Assembly: GCA_041390105.1 (NCBI GenBank) | Contig: JAWKQO010000001.1 | Location: 1,180,001-1,244,000 of the forward strand | From: Gemmatimonadota bacterium | GTDB taxonomy: Bacteria > Gemmatimonadota > Gemmatimonadetes > Longimicrobiales > Gaopeijiaceae | Reading direction: 5' to 3' | DNA length: 64,000 bases | Shown: in pieces, positions 54,671 through 64,000 of the stretch | Layout: the number at the start of each line of letters is the position of its first letter | Numbering within the stretch: position 1 is the stretch's first letter | The notes under the pieces: generated by a model | What the model was told of the DNA's origin: nothing | Seen by the model: only the letters and a program-made list of their open reading frames with translations | Database searches by the model: none | Translations under genes and position numbers: made by a program

Positions 54671-54823
54671 CTACTTCGTTTCTTTGTGCACGCGGTGCGT
54701 CCGGCACCGAGGGCAGTACTTCTTGTGCTCGACGCGCTCGGAGTGCAGCCGCTTGTTCTTGGTGGCGGTGTAGTTCCGCTCCTGACACTCGGTGCAGGCG
54801 AGCGTGATGCGGTCGCGCGGCAT
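54671..54823 (-). CDS. rpmG: 50S ribosomal protein L33
   Basis: 50 residues on the minus strand: 'MPRDRITLACTECQERNYTA' then 'TKNKRLHSERVEHKKYCPRC'. The zinc ligands Cys10, Cys13, Cys37 and Cys40 of the Cys-plus bL33 form are intact. It lies between tuf and secE, 18 bases after tuf. tRNA-Trp, sometimes found here, is absent. Confidence 0.96.
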   Translation of the reverse strand: MPRDRITLACTECQERNYTATKNKRLHSERVEHKKYCPRCRTHRVHKETK

Positions 54824-54841
54824 CGTGGTTCCTCCCGGGTG

Positions 54842-56032
<1,191 letters not shown>

Positions 56033-56653
56033 CGTCGTTCCTCGTCGATGCCCAGGTTAGTCGGGTTCGGTGGTCCGGTCGCTACGCGGTTTCGCCGGCG
56101 GCGAGGAGCGTGGGCGAAGCCGGCGGCTTCGCGTCGACGCCATCCCTCCCCCGCGGGCGGGTCTCGATCGGCGGGAGCGTGGAGTCCCGGACGGGTGAGA
56201 AGCCAACCGGCCCGCCGAGGCTCCCCCGTGGGCAGCTCGTTGGACCGTCATCCGATCCTCCGGCGGAGCCGGCGGGGACGGGATCTCGACTCGGGATTGT
56301 TCCGTGCGGACCGCAGACCGAACATCCCCCGACCGGGACACAAGGCACCGGCTGGGGGACAGACAGGGAAAGCTAGACGGGACACCAAATAGTGTCAACG
56401 CTGGGACCCCGGCCTGGACCCCATCTTCCCGTGGTGCCGCGCGGCACCCGCAGGGGTCGACCACCTGCACGCCTTGACCGCCCCGGCGCCCCTGGAGAGA
56501 CTCCTGGGCAGCGGGAGCGCTTCAACGTGGTGTTGCGTCGAGCCGACACGGATCCATGGCGCTATCGCCTTGTCTTTCAACAGGTTTCGCCTCCTTCACC
56601 CTGGCTCGGCTCTTGCAGCCCCTCCCGCCGGAAGGAGGGGTCCGAGCGAGAAG
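56033..56653. promoter_or_regulatory. Divergent region between tuf and the second polysaccharide operon
   Basis: 621 bases without a supported gene. It carries the tuf promoter (56370-56398) and, within the tuf leader, a perfect 8-bp hairpin GCGAAGCC-GGC-GGCTTCGC (56114-56132) plus several GC-rich inverted repeats. The promoter for the plus-strand epimerase operon must also be here; I see no clear consensus for it. Small open frames in this region look random. Confidence 0.5.
56370..56398 (-). promoter_or_regulatory. Sigma-70-type promoter of the tuf-secE-nusG-rpoBC operon
   Basis: Minus strand: TTGACA (56398-56393), 17-base spacer, TAGCTT (56375-56370). The -35 box is perfect and the -10 box keeps T1, A2 and T6, nearly the same form as before rpsL (TACCTT). 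Start near 56363, about 330 bases ahead of tuf. Confidence 0.6.
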
Positions 56654-57712
56654 ATGCGTGTCCTGATCACCGGTGGCGCCGGCTTCATCGGCAGCTACTT
56701 CATCGAGCGACTGATCCGAGCCGGGTCCGAGGTCACCGTTCTGGACCTCGCACCCTGTCCGTATCCCGGGGTCCATTCCATCGTGGGCGACGTCCGCGAC
56801 CCTGCCGCGGTCCGTGAGGCGATCCAGGGGGTGGACCGGGTCCTGCACCTGGCTGCAGCCCACCACGACTTCGGGATCTCCGAGCAGACCTACTTCGACG
56901 TCAACGAAGGCGCCGCCCGCGTGCTGGTCCAGGCGATGGAGGAGCACGGGGTACGGGAGCTCTGCTTCTACAGCTCCGTGGCAGTCTACGGGTCCACCCC
57001 GCCTCCCCGGACCGAAGCCACGCCGCCGAGCCCAGAAGCCCCCTACGGCGCGTCGAAGCTCGCGGGGGAACAGGTGTTTCGGGCCTGGACCGACTCCGGG
57101 CCGGATCGCACGGCCTGGGTGATTCGGCCGACGGTGGTCTTCGGACCTGGGAACTTCGCGAACATGTTCGCCCTGATCCGGCAGATCGCGCGGGGCCGCT
57201 TCCTTCAGATCGGCGAGGGCACCAACATCAAGAGCCTCGCCTACGTCGAGAACCTCGTCGACGCCACCTTCCACCTCTGGGAGCACGTGCGGGAGCCGGG
57301 ATTCCACGTCTTCAACTATGCGGACAAACCGGATCTCTCCAGCGGTCGGATCGCGGATACGATCTACCGGGCCCTCGGGCGGACCCCTCCGTCGCTACGG
57401 GTGCCCCTCGGACTCGGGCTGCTCCTTGCAAAGCCCTTCGACTGGACGATCCGGCTGACCGGCGCCAACCTGCCGATCTCTGGAGCCCGCATCCGGAAAC
57501 TGGCGGAGATGGAGACCCAGTTCGAAGCGGACCGCATTCAGCAGGCCGGCTTCTCGGCCGCCGTACCGTTGAGCGACGGGCTGAGCCGGATGGTCCGTTG
57601 GTACCTGGACGACGGGCGCTTCGCCACGCCCGTGCGCCGCCTGCCCCCGGCGGAGCCCCTCACTTCCCACTACGCCGCGACGCCACCGCCCTCGCCAGTC
57701 GAACGGCCGTGA
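56654..57712 (+). CDS. NAD-dependent sugar epimerase/dehydratase (extended SDR)
   Basis: 352 residues from ATG 56654. Rossmann 'MRVLITGGAGFIGSYFIERL' (GxxGxxG), 'DRVLHLAAAHHDFGISEQTY', Ser in 'ELCFYSSVAVYG', and the catalytic Y-x3-K in 'PYGASKLAGEQVF'. Acts on nucleotide-sugars or polyprenyl-linked sugars in the cytoplasm; epimerase versus dehydratase cannot be told. First gene of a four-gene polysaccharide operon, sharing GTGA with the next gene. Extension to 56474 is rejected since conservation begins at the Rossmann start. Confidence 0.88.
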   Translation: MRVLITGGAGFIGSYFIERLIRAGSEVTVLDLAPCPYPGVHSIVGDVRDPAAVREAIQGVDRVLHLAAAHHDFGISEQTYFDVNEGAARVLVQAMEEHGVRELCFYSSVAVYGSTPPPRTEATPPSPEAPYGASKLAGEQVFRAWTDSGPDRTAWVIRPTVVFGPGNFANMFALIRQIARGRFLQIGEGTNIKSLAYVENLVDATFHLWEHVREPGFHVFNYADKPDLSSGRIADTIYRALGRTPPSLRVPLGLGLLLAKPFDWTIRLTGANLPISGARIRKLAEMETQFEADRIQQAGFSAAVPLSDGLSRMVRWYLDDGRFATPVRRLPPAEPLTSHYAATPPPSPVERP

Positions 57713-58809
57713 TCCTGCCCGGCATCATCGCCCTCCTCCTGGTCGTGCTCGCGTGGGGGCTGTACCCGATCGGGCTACGGGCCTTTGGGCGTCCGCCCCG
57801 CATCCATGCCGAGGGCGGGCCGGTCGAGGCGGTATCGGTGGTGATCGCGACCCGGGACGACCCTGAACAGGTGGCTCGCCGGGTGGAGAACCTCGAGGCG
57901 TCCGACTTCCCCCCCGGCCAGTTGGAGATCGTCGTGGCGGTCGATCCCACCGCGGCCTGGTCGACCCACGACTATCGCTCCTCGCTGGGCGAGCAGGTCA
58001 TCGTCGTGCCCGGCGACCCTCCGGGCGGCAAGGCTGCCACGCTGAATGCGGGCGTACGCGCGGCCACGCGTCCTCTGGTGATCTTCGCCGACACCGGCCA
58101 ACGCTTCGCGCCCGATGCCCTCCTGCGCTTGGCGCAGCGACTCGCCGAGCCTGGCGTGGGCGCGGTGTCCGGCGGGTACGAGACCCAGCAGCGCGCGGGC
58201 CGGGTCGCGGATTCCCTGTGGAGGCTGGAGCAGTTCATTCGTCGCGGCGAGGCGTCGGTCCACAGCATCGTTGCCGTGACCGGAGCCATCTACGGAATGC
58301 GCCGCTCGTTGTGGAAGCCTCTTCCCGCCGGTGCGATCTGTGACGACCTCTTCGTCCCTTTCAACGTGGTGTTCCAGGGCGAACGGGTCGACTATTGTGA
58401 GGAAGCACTGGCGGTCGACCCCCGCCACTTCACCCGAGCCCAGGACTTCCGCCGCAAGGTGCGTACGCTCACGGGCATGATCCAGTTCTGCCTCTGGATG
58501 CCCCGCGTGCTGCTGCCTTGGCGAAACCCCGTCTGGATCCAGTTCCTGTGCCACAAGTTGCTCCGCTTGGCCACGCCGTTCCTTATGCTCGTGGCCGTCG
58601 CATCCCTGGGACCCCTGCTGTGGCGTTGGGTGCAGCCCCTCGCGCTCCCCGTGCTCGGGGCGGCCGGGGCCGCGCTGGTGCTGTTGGCGGTGCTGCGCCC
58701 TCGCGCGATCGTGCGTCTTTCGCGCGAGGCCGGGTGGGCGCTCCTGCTGCTGGCCGCCCCGCTGACGGCATCCTACCGCGCGGTCCGCGGCCGCTGGACC
58801 TGGAGCTGA
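57709..58809 (+). CDS. Membrane-anchored GT2 family glycosyltransferase
   Basis: 366 residues from GTG 57709, overlapping the epimerase stop by 4. One N-terminal transmembrane helix, GT-A domain ('VEAVSVVIATRDDPEQVARR', 'GDPPGGKAATLNAGVRAATR', 'PLVIFADTGQRFAPDALLRL'), acidic catalytic region 'AICDDLFVPFNVVFQGERVD', then 'FRRKVRTLTGMIQF' in place of QxxRW, and two to three C-terminal helices. It resembles hyaluronan/poly-GlcNAc-type processive synthases. Product unknown. Confidence 0.85.
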   Translation: MILPGIIALLLVVLAWGLYPIGLRAFGRPPRIHAEGGPVEAVSVVIATRDDPEQVARRVENLEASDFPPGQLEIVVAVDPTAAWSTHDYRSSLGEQVIVVPGDPPGGKAATLNAGVRAATRPLVIFADTGQRFAPDALLRLAQRLAEPGVGAVSGGYETQQRAGRVADSLWRLEQFIRRGEASVHSIVAVTGAIYGMRRSLWKPLPAGAICDDLFVPFNVVFQGERVDYCEEALAVDPRHFTRAQDFRRKVRTLTGMIQFCLWMPRVLLPWRNPVWIQFLCHKLLRLATPFLMLVAVASLGPLLWRWVQPLALPVLGAAGAALVLLAVLRPRAIVRLSREAGWALLLLAAPLTASYRAVRGRWTWS

Positions 58810-58862
58810 CACGCATGTCCTTCGCCCCCGAGCCACGCGCGCTTCGTCGAGACGACTGAACC

Positions 58863-60812
58863 ATGTGCGGAATCTGCGGCATCGCGATCCCCCGAGCCGT
58901 CGGCGGAACGGTCGACGTCGACCGCATTCGCCGGATGGCCCACACGATCGAGCATCGAGGGCCAGATGGATCCGGAGAATACGTGGGCGAAGGCGTCGGA
59001 CTCGGACACCGCCGCCTCAGCATCGTCGACGTGGAGGGTGGCCGTCAGCCCATGGCATCCGACGACGGCCGGCTTCATCTGGTCTACAACGGTGAGATCT
59101 ACAATCACCCCGACTTGATGGCGCACCTCAAGGCCGACGGTGTGCCGTACCATACGCACTGCGATACGGAGTCGCTGCTCCGATGGTACGAGCGGGAAGG
59201 GCTGGACGCCGTCCGACGCTTTCGCGGCATGTTCGCCTTCGCCATCTGGCATGTCGACCAGCGCAAGCTCGTACTTGTGCGCGACCGCTTCGGCATCAAA
59301 CCCCTCTACTATCACCTGAGCCAGGACGGCACCCTGACGTTCGGCTCGGAGATCAAGGCGATCCTGGCCGCAGGTGTGGGCGTGGCGCTCAACCTGGACT
59401 CACTCCCCGACTTCCTCGCCAATCACTCGACGTTCGGAGACGAGACCCTCTTCGCCGGGATTCGGCGTCTGCCCGCTGGGCACACACTCACCTGGCAGGA
59501 CGGCCGCGTGTCGATCGAGCGCTACTGGGATCTGGCCATGGGAGGCCCCAGGGCCGAGGGGTCCGATGCGGACCTCATCCAGGAGTACCGGGAGCGTTTG
59601 ACCGAGGCGGTTCGTCTGCGGCTGATGGCCGACGTTCCTTTGGGGGCGTTTCTCTCTGGCGGCATCGACTCCGCCGCCATCACCGCGCTCATGAGCTCGC
59701 TCATCGACGATCAGGTGAAGACGTTCTCGGTGGCCTTCGCCGAACGGGAAGCCAACGAGCTCGCCTACGCACGTCAGGTCGCCGAGCGCTTCCGCACGGA
59801 TCATCGAGAGATCGTCGTACATCCTGACGACTTCTGGCGCGCCGTGCCCCGGATGGTGTGGTTCGAGGACGAGCCGATGGCGCACCCGTCTTCGGTCCCG
59901 CTCCATTTCGTGGCGCGGCTGGCGCGTGAGCGGGTCAAGGTCGTCCTCACCGGAGAAGGCAGCGACGAGACCTTGGCCGGATACAACCGCTACCGGGTCA
60001 CGCTGTTGAACTTGCAGATGGGGCGTCGCTATGGCCACATCCCGAGCCCGCTGCGCCACGCCGTACGCGGAGGCATCGGATTACTCCCGGCCGCATCCAA
60101 GTGGCGTCGCCGACTCTCGCGCACCTTCCTGGTGATGCCTGCGGATCTGGAAGCGATCTACTTGGACAACTTCGCCGTGTTCGGCAGGAACCGGCAGGCC
60201 ACCCTTCTGGATCCCTCGCTCCGGGAGCGTACACGCTCGCTGGACCCCTATGCGGCCTACCACCAGGCCACCGAGCGCTGCGGGAGCGACGACCTCCTGG
60301 ATCAGATGCTCTACGCGGATTCCTCCACCTACCTGCACGAGCTGTTGATGAAGCAGGACCAGATGAGCATGGGCGCGTCCATCGAGAGCCGCGTCCCCTT
60401 CCTGGACCACCCGCTGGTGGAGTTCGCCGCCCGGCTCCCGCGCCACCTGAAGCTCAAGGGATGGACGACCAAAGTGGTACTGCGGGAAGCCATGCGGGAC
60501 GTCCTCCCGGAGACCATCCTGCGCCGTCGCAAGATGGGCTTTCCAGTGCCGGTGGGTCCGTGGCTGCGGGGCCCCTACCGCGCCATCGTGGAGGAGTTCG
60601 TGCTGTCGGATCGCGCCCGCTCGCGTGGCCTGTTCCGCGAAGAGGCCCTGCGCACGCTGGTGGCGGAACACGACGCCGGGGCCGGAGGGCATCAGGAGCG
60701 TCTCTGGAGCCTGGTGAACCTCGAGGTGTGGCAGCGCATCTTCATCGACGGCGAGGCCGTCGAGGACGTGACGATGGTCCCCGGGCTCACGGCCATGGCG
60801 GGATCCGTCTGA
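58863..60812 (+). CDS. AsnB-type glutamine-dependent amidotransferase, second copy
   Basis: 649 residues. Glutaminase domain with Cys2 ('MCGICGIAIPRAVG'), 'HRGPDGSGEYVGEG' and 'HLVYNGEIYNHPDLMAHLKA'. Synthetase domain with PPi loop 'LSGGIDSAAITALMS' near 264 and 'LTGEGSDETLAGYNRYRVT'. Late motif 'KQDQMSMGASIESRVPFLDH'. A diverged paralogue of the gene at 31065-32951; each is adjacent to a GT4 gene. Likely amidates a sugar acid in a glycan pathway. The 53-base gap before it holds no gene. The start of the next gene overlaps its stop (TGATG). Confidence 0.88.
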   Translation: MCGICGIAIPRAVGGTVDVDRIRRMAHTIEHRGPDGSGEYVGEGVGLGHRRLSIVDVEGGRQPMASDDGRLHLVYNGEIYNHPDLMAHLKADGVPYHTHCDTESLLRWYEREGLDAVRRFRGMFAFAIWHVDQRKLVLVRDRFGIKPLYYHLSQDGTLTFGSEIKAILAAGVGVALNLDSLPDFLANHSTFGDETLFAGIRRLPAGHTLTWQDGRVSIERYWDLAMGGPRAEGSDADLIQEYRERLTEAVRLRLMADVPLGAFLSGGIDSAAITALMSSLIDDQVKTFSVAFAEREANELAYARQVAERFRTDHREIVVHPDDFWRAVPRMVWFEDEPMAHPSSVPLHFVARLARERVKVVLTGEGSDETLAGYNRYRVTLLNLQMGRRYGHIPSPLRHAVRGGIGLLPAASKWRRRLSRTFLVMPADLEAIYLDNFAVFGRNRQATLLDPSLRERTRSLDPYAAYHQATERCGSDDLLDQMLYADSSTYLHELLMKQDQMSMGASIESRVPFLDHPLVEFAARLPRHLKLKGWTTKVVLREAMRDVLPETILRRRKMGFPVPVGPWLRGPYRAIVEEFVLSDRARSRGLFREEALRTLVAEHDAGAGGHQERLWSLVNLEVWQRIFIDGEAVEDVTMVPGLTAMAGSV

Positions 60813-62050
60813 TGCGCATCCTGTGGCTCAAAACCGAGTTGCTCCATCCACTGGACAAGGGTGGGCGCATCCGGACCTACCACATGCTGAAGGCGCTGAA
60901 GCGCGACCATCACATCACCTATCTCACGCTGGACGACGGAAACGCGGCGCCCGACGCCATCGAGCGCGCCAGCGAGTACTGCCACGAGCTCGATCGGGTC
61001 CCGTTCCGCACCACGCCCAAGGACTCTCCCCGCCTGTACGGCGACCTCTTGCTCAACGTGTTCTCCCGCCTGCCCTACGCGGTCGCGAAGTATCGGTCCC
61101 GCGAGATGGAGGCCCGGGTACGTAGGCAGGTCGCCAGCGGACGCTACGACGTGCTGGTCTGCGACTTCCTCTTTCCCAGTCGCAACGTCCCGGGCGGGCT
61201 CGGATGCCCGACAGTCCTGTTTCAGCACAACGTCGAAGCCGCGATCTGGGAGCGGCACACACAGGTCTCGCGCTCCCGGCTGCGACGCACCTACTTCGGC
61301 AGCCAATGGCGGCGCATGCGCTGGATCGAAGGGCGCGAGTGCCGGCGCTTCGACCATGTGGTGGCGGTCTCGGAGGCCGACGCCCACAAGATGGAAGCGG
61401 ACTACGGTCTCCCCTCGGTGTCGTGGGTCCCCACCGGGGTCGACACCGACTACTTCAAGCCGTCGCACGGGCCTCCAGCAGGCTCGCGCGAGCTTGTCTT
61501 CACAGGCGCCATGGACTGGATGCCCAACGAGGACGCGATCGTCTTCTTCGCCGAGGAGATCCTTCCCAAGGTGCGGGCGCGGGTGCCCGATGCCCAGCTG
61601 ACGTTGGTGGGACGGAATCCCACCGAACGAATCCGTCGCATGGCGGAGGCGTCGGCCGGTCTGGAACTGGTGGGACGCGTTCCCGACGTGAGGCCCTACG
61701 TCGAGCGCGCTGCCGCCTTCGTCGTGCCGATTCGGATCGGAGGGGGCACGCGTCTCAAGATCTTCGAGGCGATGGCCATGGAGCGGCCGGTGATCACCAC
61801 CCGCGTCGGCGCCGAGGGCCTTCCGGTCGAGGACCGCTCACACGTGCGCTTTGCCGACGAGGCGGACGCGTTCGCCGACGTGGTGGTCGAGTTGCTGGAG
61901 GACGAGGAGGAGGCTCGCCGGCTGGGTGGCGCGGGAGCCGCCTACGTGCGCGAGCACTTCGGGTGGGATCGGATCGCCGAGGCGTTCGCTGCGATCTGCG
62001 AGGATGTAGCGGGCGGGCGGGTGCCGTTGCCCGCGCGCGCCTCGCCCTAG
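60812..62050 (+). CDS. GT4 family glycosyltransferase
   Basis: 412 residues from ATG 60812. 'MRILWLKTELLHPLDKGGRI' then 'RTYHMLKALKRDHHITYLTL' gives an N-terminus much like Stp1-type sugar transferases of exosortase/EpsH1-linked EPS loci. The donor domain shows 'ELVFTGAMDWMPNEDAIVFF' and 'VVPIRIGGGTRLKIFEAMAM'. Last gene of the operon, ending 25 bases before the tRNA cluster, which is convergent to it. No terminator hairpin is evident between them. Confidence 0.88.
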   Translation: MRILWLKTELLHPLDKGGRIRTYHMLKALKRDHHITYLTLDDGNAAPDAIERASEYCHELDRVPFRTTPKDSPRLYGDLLLNVFSRLPYAVAKYRSREMEARVRRQVASGRYDVLVCDFLFPSRNVPGGLGCPTVLFQHNVEAAIWERHTQVSRSRLRRTYFGSQWRRMRWIEGRECRRFDHVVAVSEADAHKMEADYGLPSVSWVPTGVDTDYFKPSHGPPAGSRELVFTGAMDWMPNEDAIVFFAEEILPKVRARVPDAQLTLVGRNPTERIRRMAEASAGLELVGRVPDVRPYVERAAAFVVPIRIGGGTRLKIFEAMAMERPVITTRVGAEGLPVEDRSHVRFADEADAFADVVVELLEDEEEARRLGGAGAAYVREHFGWDRIAEAFAAICEDVAGGRVPLPARASP

Positions 62051-62075
62051 TCTGCGACCGTGATTCGAACCGAAG

Positions 62076-62147
<72 letters not shown>

Positions 62148-62160
62148 TTACCCACCGTTC

Positions 62161-62183
62161 CTGACCGGTGCTCACCCGGTCAG
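62161..62183 (-). other. Hairpin in the tRNA-Gly/tRNA-Thr spacer
   Basis: Perfect 8-bp stem CTGACCGG (62161-62168) / CCGGTCAG (62176-62183), 7-nt loop, in the 44-base spacer. It could guide processing of the polycistronic tRNA transcript. Confidence 0.4.
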
Positions 62184-62191
62184 CACTGCAA

Positions 62192-62264
62192 GCGGGAGAC
62201 GGGACTCGAACCCGCGACCCTCAGCTTGGAAGGCTGATGCTCTAGCCAACTGAGCTACTCCCGC
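62192..62264 (-). tRNA. glyT: tRNA-Gly(TCC)
   Basis: 73 nt. Acceptor GCGGGAG/CTCCCGC, anticodon stem TCAGC/GCTGA with loop CTTCCAA (TCC, reads GGA), T-arm GCGGG-TTCGAGT-CCCGT. CCA is not encoded. Confidence 0.95.
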
Positions 62265-62279
62265 ACACTCGACCACCGA

Positions 62280-62362
62280 TGGTGGGGGAAGGATTCGAAC
62301 CTTCGAAGGCATGAGCCAGCAGATTTACAGTCTGCCCCGTTTGACCGCTTCGGTACCCCACC
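62280..62362 (-). tRNA. tyrU: tRNA-Tyr(GTA)
   Basis: 83 nt with a long variable arm, as expected for class II tRNA. Acceptor GGTGGGG/CCCCACC plus discriminator A, anticodon stem GCAGA/TCTGC with loop CTGTAAA (GTA), T-arm GAAGG-TTCGAAT-CCTTC. Confidence 0.95.
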
Positions 62363-62434
62363 GGCCGTGCCGGCCCTGCCCTTCGCCGGCGGAGGCCGGA
62401 CGCCCCCATCCCTGGGAGCCCCGGCGACCACACG

Positions 62435-62507
62435 AGCTGACGAAGGGACTCGAACCCTTAACCTGCTGCTTACAAGGCAGCTGCTCTACCAATTGAGCTA
62501 CGTCAGC
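62435..62507 (-). tRNA. thrU: tRNA-Thr(TGT)
   Basis: 73 nt. Acceptor GCTGACG/CGTCAGC plus discriminator T, anticodon stem GCTGC/GCAGC with loop CTTGTAA (TGT, reads ACA), T-arm AAGGG-TTCGAGT-CCCTT. First tRNA of the cluster, about 10 bases after the predicted start site. Confidence 0.95.
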
Positions 62508-62523
62508 GGAAACAGAGCCAGTT

Positions 62524-62553
62524 AGTATAGGCCTCTATTTCCTGGAGTGTCAA
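62524..62553 (-). promoter_or_regulatory. Promoter of the tRNA cluster, overlapping the cysS stop
   Basis: Minus strand: TTGACA (62553-62548), 18-base spacer, TATACT (62529-62524). This is the best promoter in the window (six of six and five of six to consensus). The TGA of cysS lies inside the -35 box. Confidence 0.75.
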
Positions 62554-64000
62554 CCGGATCGGTCCCCTCCCGCCGCCAGCTTCCAGCGGGTCCCCCCAGG
62601 CGTGTCTTCCAGGATCACGCCCTCGGCAGCGAGCCGATCCCGGATGTCGTCCGCCGCCTGGAAATCCCTGCGCGCCCGGGCCTCGTCCCGCTGGGCCACC
62701 AGCGCTTCGATCTCCCGCTCCCGCCCCGCCGACGTCTCCTGCGCTCGTCGCGCCAGCTCGAGCAGCCCCAGGACCGAATCGACCGACTCCAGGGCCTCCC
62801 GCGCCTGAGCGCGCTCGCTCCCCGGCGTGCCGGGATGGGCATCCAGCTCCGCGTTCACATCGCGCACCCACCCGAACAACGCGGCCAGCGCATTGGGGGT
62901 GTTGAGGTCGTCGTCCATGGCCGCGCGGAACTCGGCCCGCAGCCGTGCCGCCAACTCCTCCATGCGCGTGGAGTGGCTGAAGGCGGACTGCCCCTCCTCT
63001 TCCAGGCGGAGTGCGAGATCAGCGAGCCGGCGCACGGCTGCACTCGATGCCGCGAGGCCTTCGCGCTTGAAGTTCAGCTCGTGACGGTAGTGCGACGAGA
63101 TCAACATGTGCCGCACCGCGGCAGGGTCCACGCCTGCGTCGAGGAGTTGTCGCACGGTGAGTGTGTTGCCCAACGACTTCGACATCTTGCGGTCTTCGAG
63201 CAGAAGGTGCTTCACGTGCACCCAGTACCGCACGAAGGTCCGGCCGGTCAGCCCCTCCGACTGCGCGATCTCGTCCTCGTGGTGGGGAAAGACCAGGTCC
63301 TCGCCACCCAGGTGGATATCCAACGTCTCGGCCAGCTCGCCCATGCTCATGGCCGAGCACTCGATGTGCCAGCCGGGCCGCCCCCGCCCCCACGGTGAAT
63401 CCCAAGCCGCACCGACCTCCTCGTCCACCGGCTTGGCGGCCTTCCACAGCGCGAAATCGCGGGCGTCGTCCTTGGCGTATTCGTCTACCGCCACGCGGGC
63501 ACCCGAGCGCACCGCATCGGGATCGATCCCCGACAGCTTCCCATAGTCTGGAAAGGCCGCGATGCGGTAGTACACCGAGCCGTCTTCCGTGGTGTAGGCC
63601 AGACCCTTCTCGATCAGGCGACCGATGAAGTCCAACATCTGCGGAACCCAATGCGTCGCGAGCGGAGTCGCATCCGGGCGGCGGATCCCGAGCGCCGCGG
63701 ACTCCGACAGGATGGCATCCGCGTAGGGACGGGTGTACTCCTGCAGCGGAACGCCGCGGCGTCGTGCTCCTTCGATGGTCTTGTCGTCGACGTCGGTCAG
63801 GTTCATGACGAAGCGAACGTCGTAGCCCGACCAGATCAGGTAGCGGCGGAGGACGTCATAGAAGACGAAGGACCGGAAGTTCCCGATGTGCGCGTGGTTG
63901 TACACCGTCGGTCCGCAGGCATATACGAGAACCCGCGGCGCATGCAGCGGCTCGAAGGGCCGGGCGGACCGGGTCAGGGTATCGTAGAGCTCCAGCGACA
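62550..64000 (-). CDS. cysS: Cysteinyl-tRNA synthetase, 5' end beyond window
   Basis: The frame is open to the right edge. The N-terminal part reads 'LELYDTLTRSARPFEPLHAP' and 'RVLVYACGPTVYNHAHIGNF', so only about a codon or two is missing. Class I motifs: HIGN (HIGH-like) and 'KMSKSLGN'. Zinc ligands: the Cys of CGPTVY, the Cys of 'GWHIECSAMSMGELAETLDI', and 'HHEDEIAQSE'. The C-terminal anticodon region ends 'AADDIRDRLAAEGVILEDTP'. Charges tRNA-Cys. The start codon is outside the window or just at its edge. Confidence 0.96.
   Translation of the reverse strand, partial: SLELYDTLTRSARPFEPLHAPRVLVYACGPTVYNHAHIGNFRSFVFYDVLRRYLIWSGYDVRFVMNLTDVDDKTIEGARRRGVPLQEYTRPYADAILSESAALGIRRPDATPLATHWVPQMLDFIGRLIEKGLAYTTEDGSVYYRIAAFPDYGKLSGIDPDAVRSGARVAVDEYAKDDARDFALWKAAKPVDEEVGAAWDSPWGRGRPGWHIECSAMSMGELAETLDIHLGGEDLVFPHHEDEIAQSEGLTGRTFVRYWVHVKHLLLEDRKMSKSLGNTLTVRQLLDAGVDPAAVRHMLISSHYRHELNFKREGLAASSAAVRRLADLALRLEEEGQSAFSHSTRMEELAARLRAEFRAAMDDDLNTPNALAALFGWVRDVNAELDAHPGTPGSERAQAREALESVDSVLGLLELARRAQETSAGREREIEALVAQRDEARARRDFQAADDIRDRLAAEGVILEDTPGGTRWKLAAGGDRSG

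Noticed and set aside
56033..56653. Small open frames in the tuf-epimerase gap (for example 56057-56470 minus, 56110-56376 plus)
   Set aside because: Composition is random-looking, there are no ribosome-binding sites or motifs, and they overlap the tuf promoter.
62051..62073. T-arm-like string GGTTCGAATCACGG just past tRNA-Thr(GGT), possibly a tRNA remnant or attachment site at the cassette edge
   Set aside because: The flanks do not pair as a T-stem, there is no acceptor or anticodon arm, and no matching direct repeat or integrase was found.

Overview
The window is a high-GC stretch from a Gram-negative-type bacterium: it has two lipobox proteins, an O-antigen-ligase-type protein and a Wzy-like polysaccharide locus. 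The RpoB/RpoC sequences and the Big/Ig-plus-beta-helix lipoproteins suggest Gemmatimonadota or a near relative. That assignment is inference from sequence style; I could not run a search.

Layout. (1) Positions 1-3513 hold two GT4-type glycosyltransferases and a membrane protein that looks like a GT-C enzyme. (2) Positions 3583-23849, all on the minus strand, hold one long translation super-operon read from right to left: rpsL-rpsG-fusA-tuf-rpsJ-rplC-rplD-rplW-rplB-rpsS-rplV-rpsC-rplP-rpmC-rpsQ-rplN-rplX-rplE-rpsH-rplF-rplR-rpsE-rpmD-rplO-secY-adk-map-rpmJ-rpsM-rpsK-rpsD-rpoA-rplQ, then a small membrane-anchored protein and rpmB. rpsN and infA are missing from their usual slots. (3) Positions 23977-42816 are a surface-polysaccharide and cell-surface block. 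Most of it is on the plus strand: a diguanylate cyclase, an O-antigen-ligase-like protein, a glycosyltransferase, an AsnB-type amidotransferase, two very large paralogous lipoproteins and an acyltransferase. A nucleotidyltransferase-fold gene and a second acyltransferase lie on the minus strand. (4) Positions 42930-56398, minus strand, hold tuf-rpmG-secE-nusG-rplK-rplA-rplJ-rplL-rpoB-rpoC. (5) Positions 56654-62050, plus strand, hold a second polysaccharide operon: SDR epimerase, GT2, AsnB-type amidotransferase, GT4. (6) Positions 62076-62507, minus strand, hold four tRNAs in the order Thr(TGT)-Tyr(GTA)-Gly(TCC)-Thr(GGT), preceded by the 3' part of cysS, which runs off the right edge.

Main reading. 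Four tRNAs in this order followed by tuf-secE-nusG-rplKAJL-rpoBC is the widespread ancestral arrangement (thrU-tyrU-glyT-thrT-tufB in E. coli). In many bacteria rpoC is followed by rpsL. Here both junctions are occupied by polysaccharide cassettes read from the opposite strand, one of 5.4 kb between thrT and tuf and one of about 19 kb between rpoC and rpsL. A third group of glycosyltransferase genes follows the end of the alpha operon. The minus-strand backbone builds and runs ribosomes and RNA polymerase. The inserted genes plausibly build, decorate and display a surface glycan under c-di-GMP control. No priming transferase, flippase, exporter or exosortase is present, so the pathway must be completed elsewhere.

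Regulatory features readable in the sequence include three promoters with a perfect TTGACA -35 box, a hairpin plus T7 tract in the rpsL leader, a nested hairpin plus T5 tract between rpsG and fusA, structured spacers in rpsM-rpsK and rplL-rpoB, and a 15-bp hairpin between the convergent lipoprotein gene and rpoC. The two tuf genes are essentially identical in DNA.
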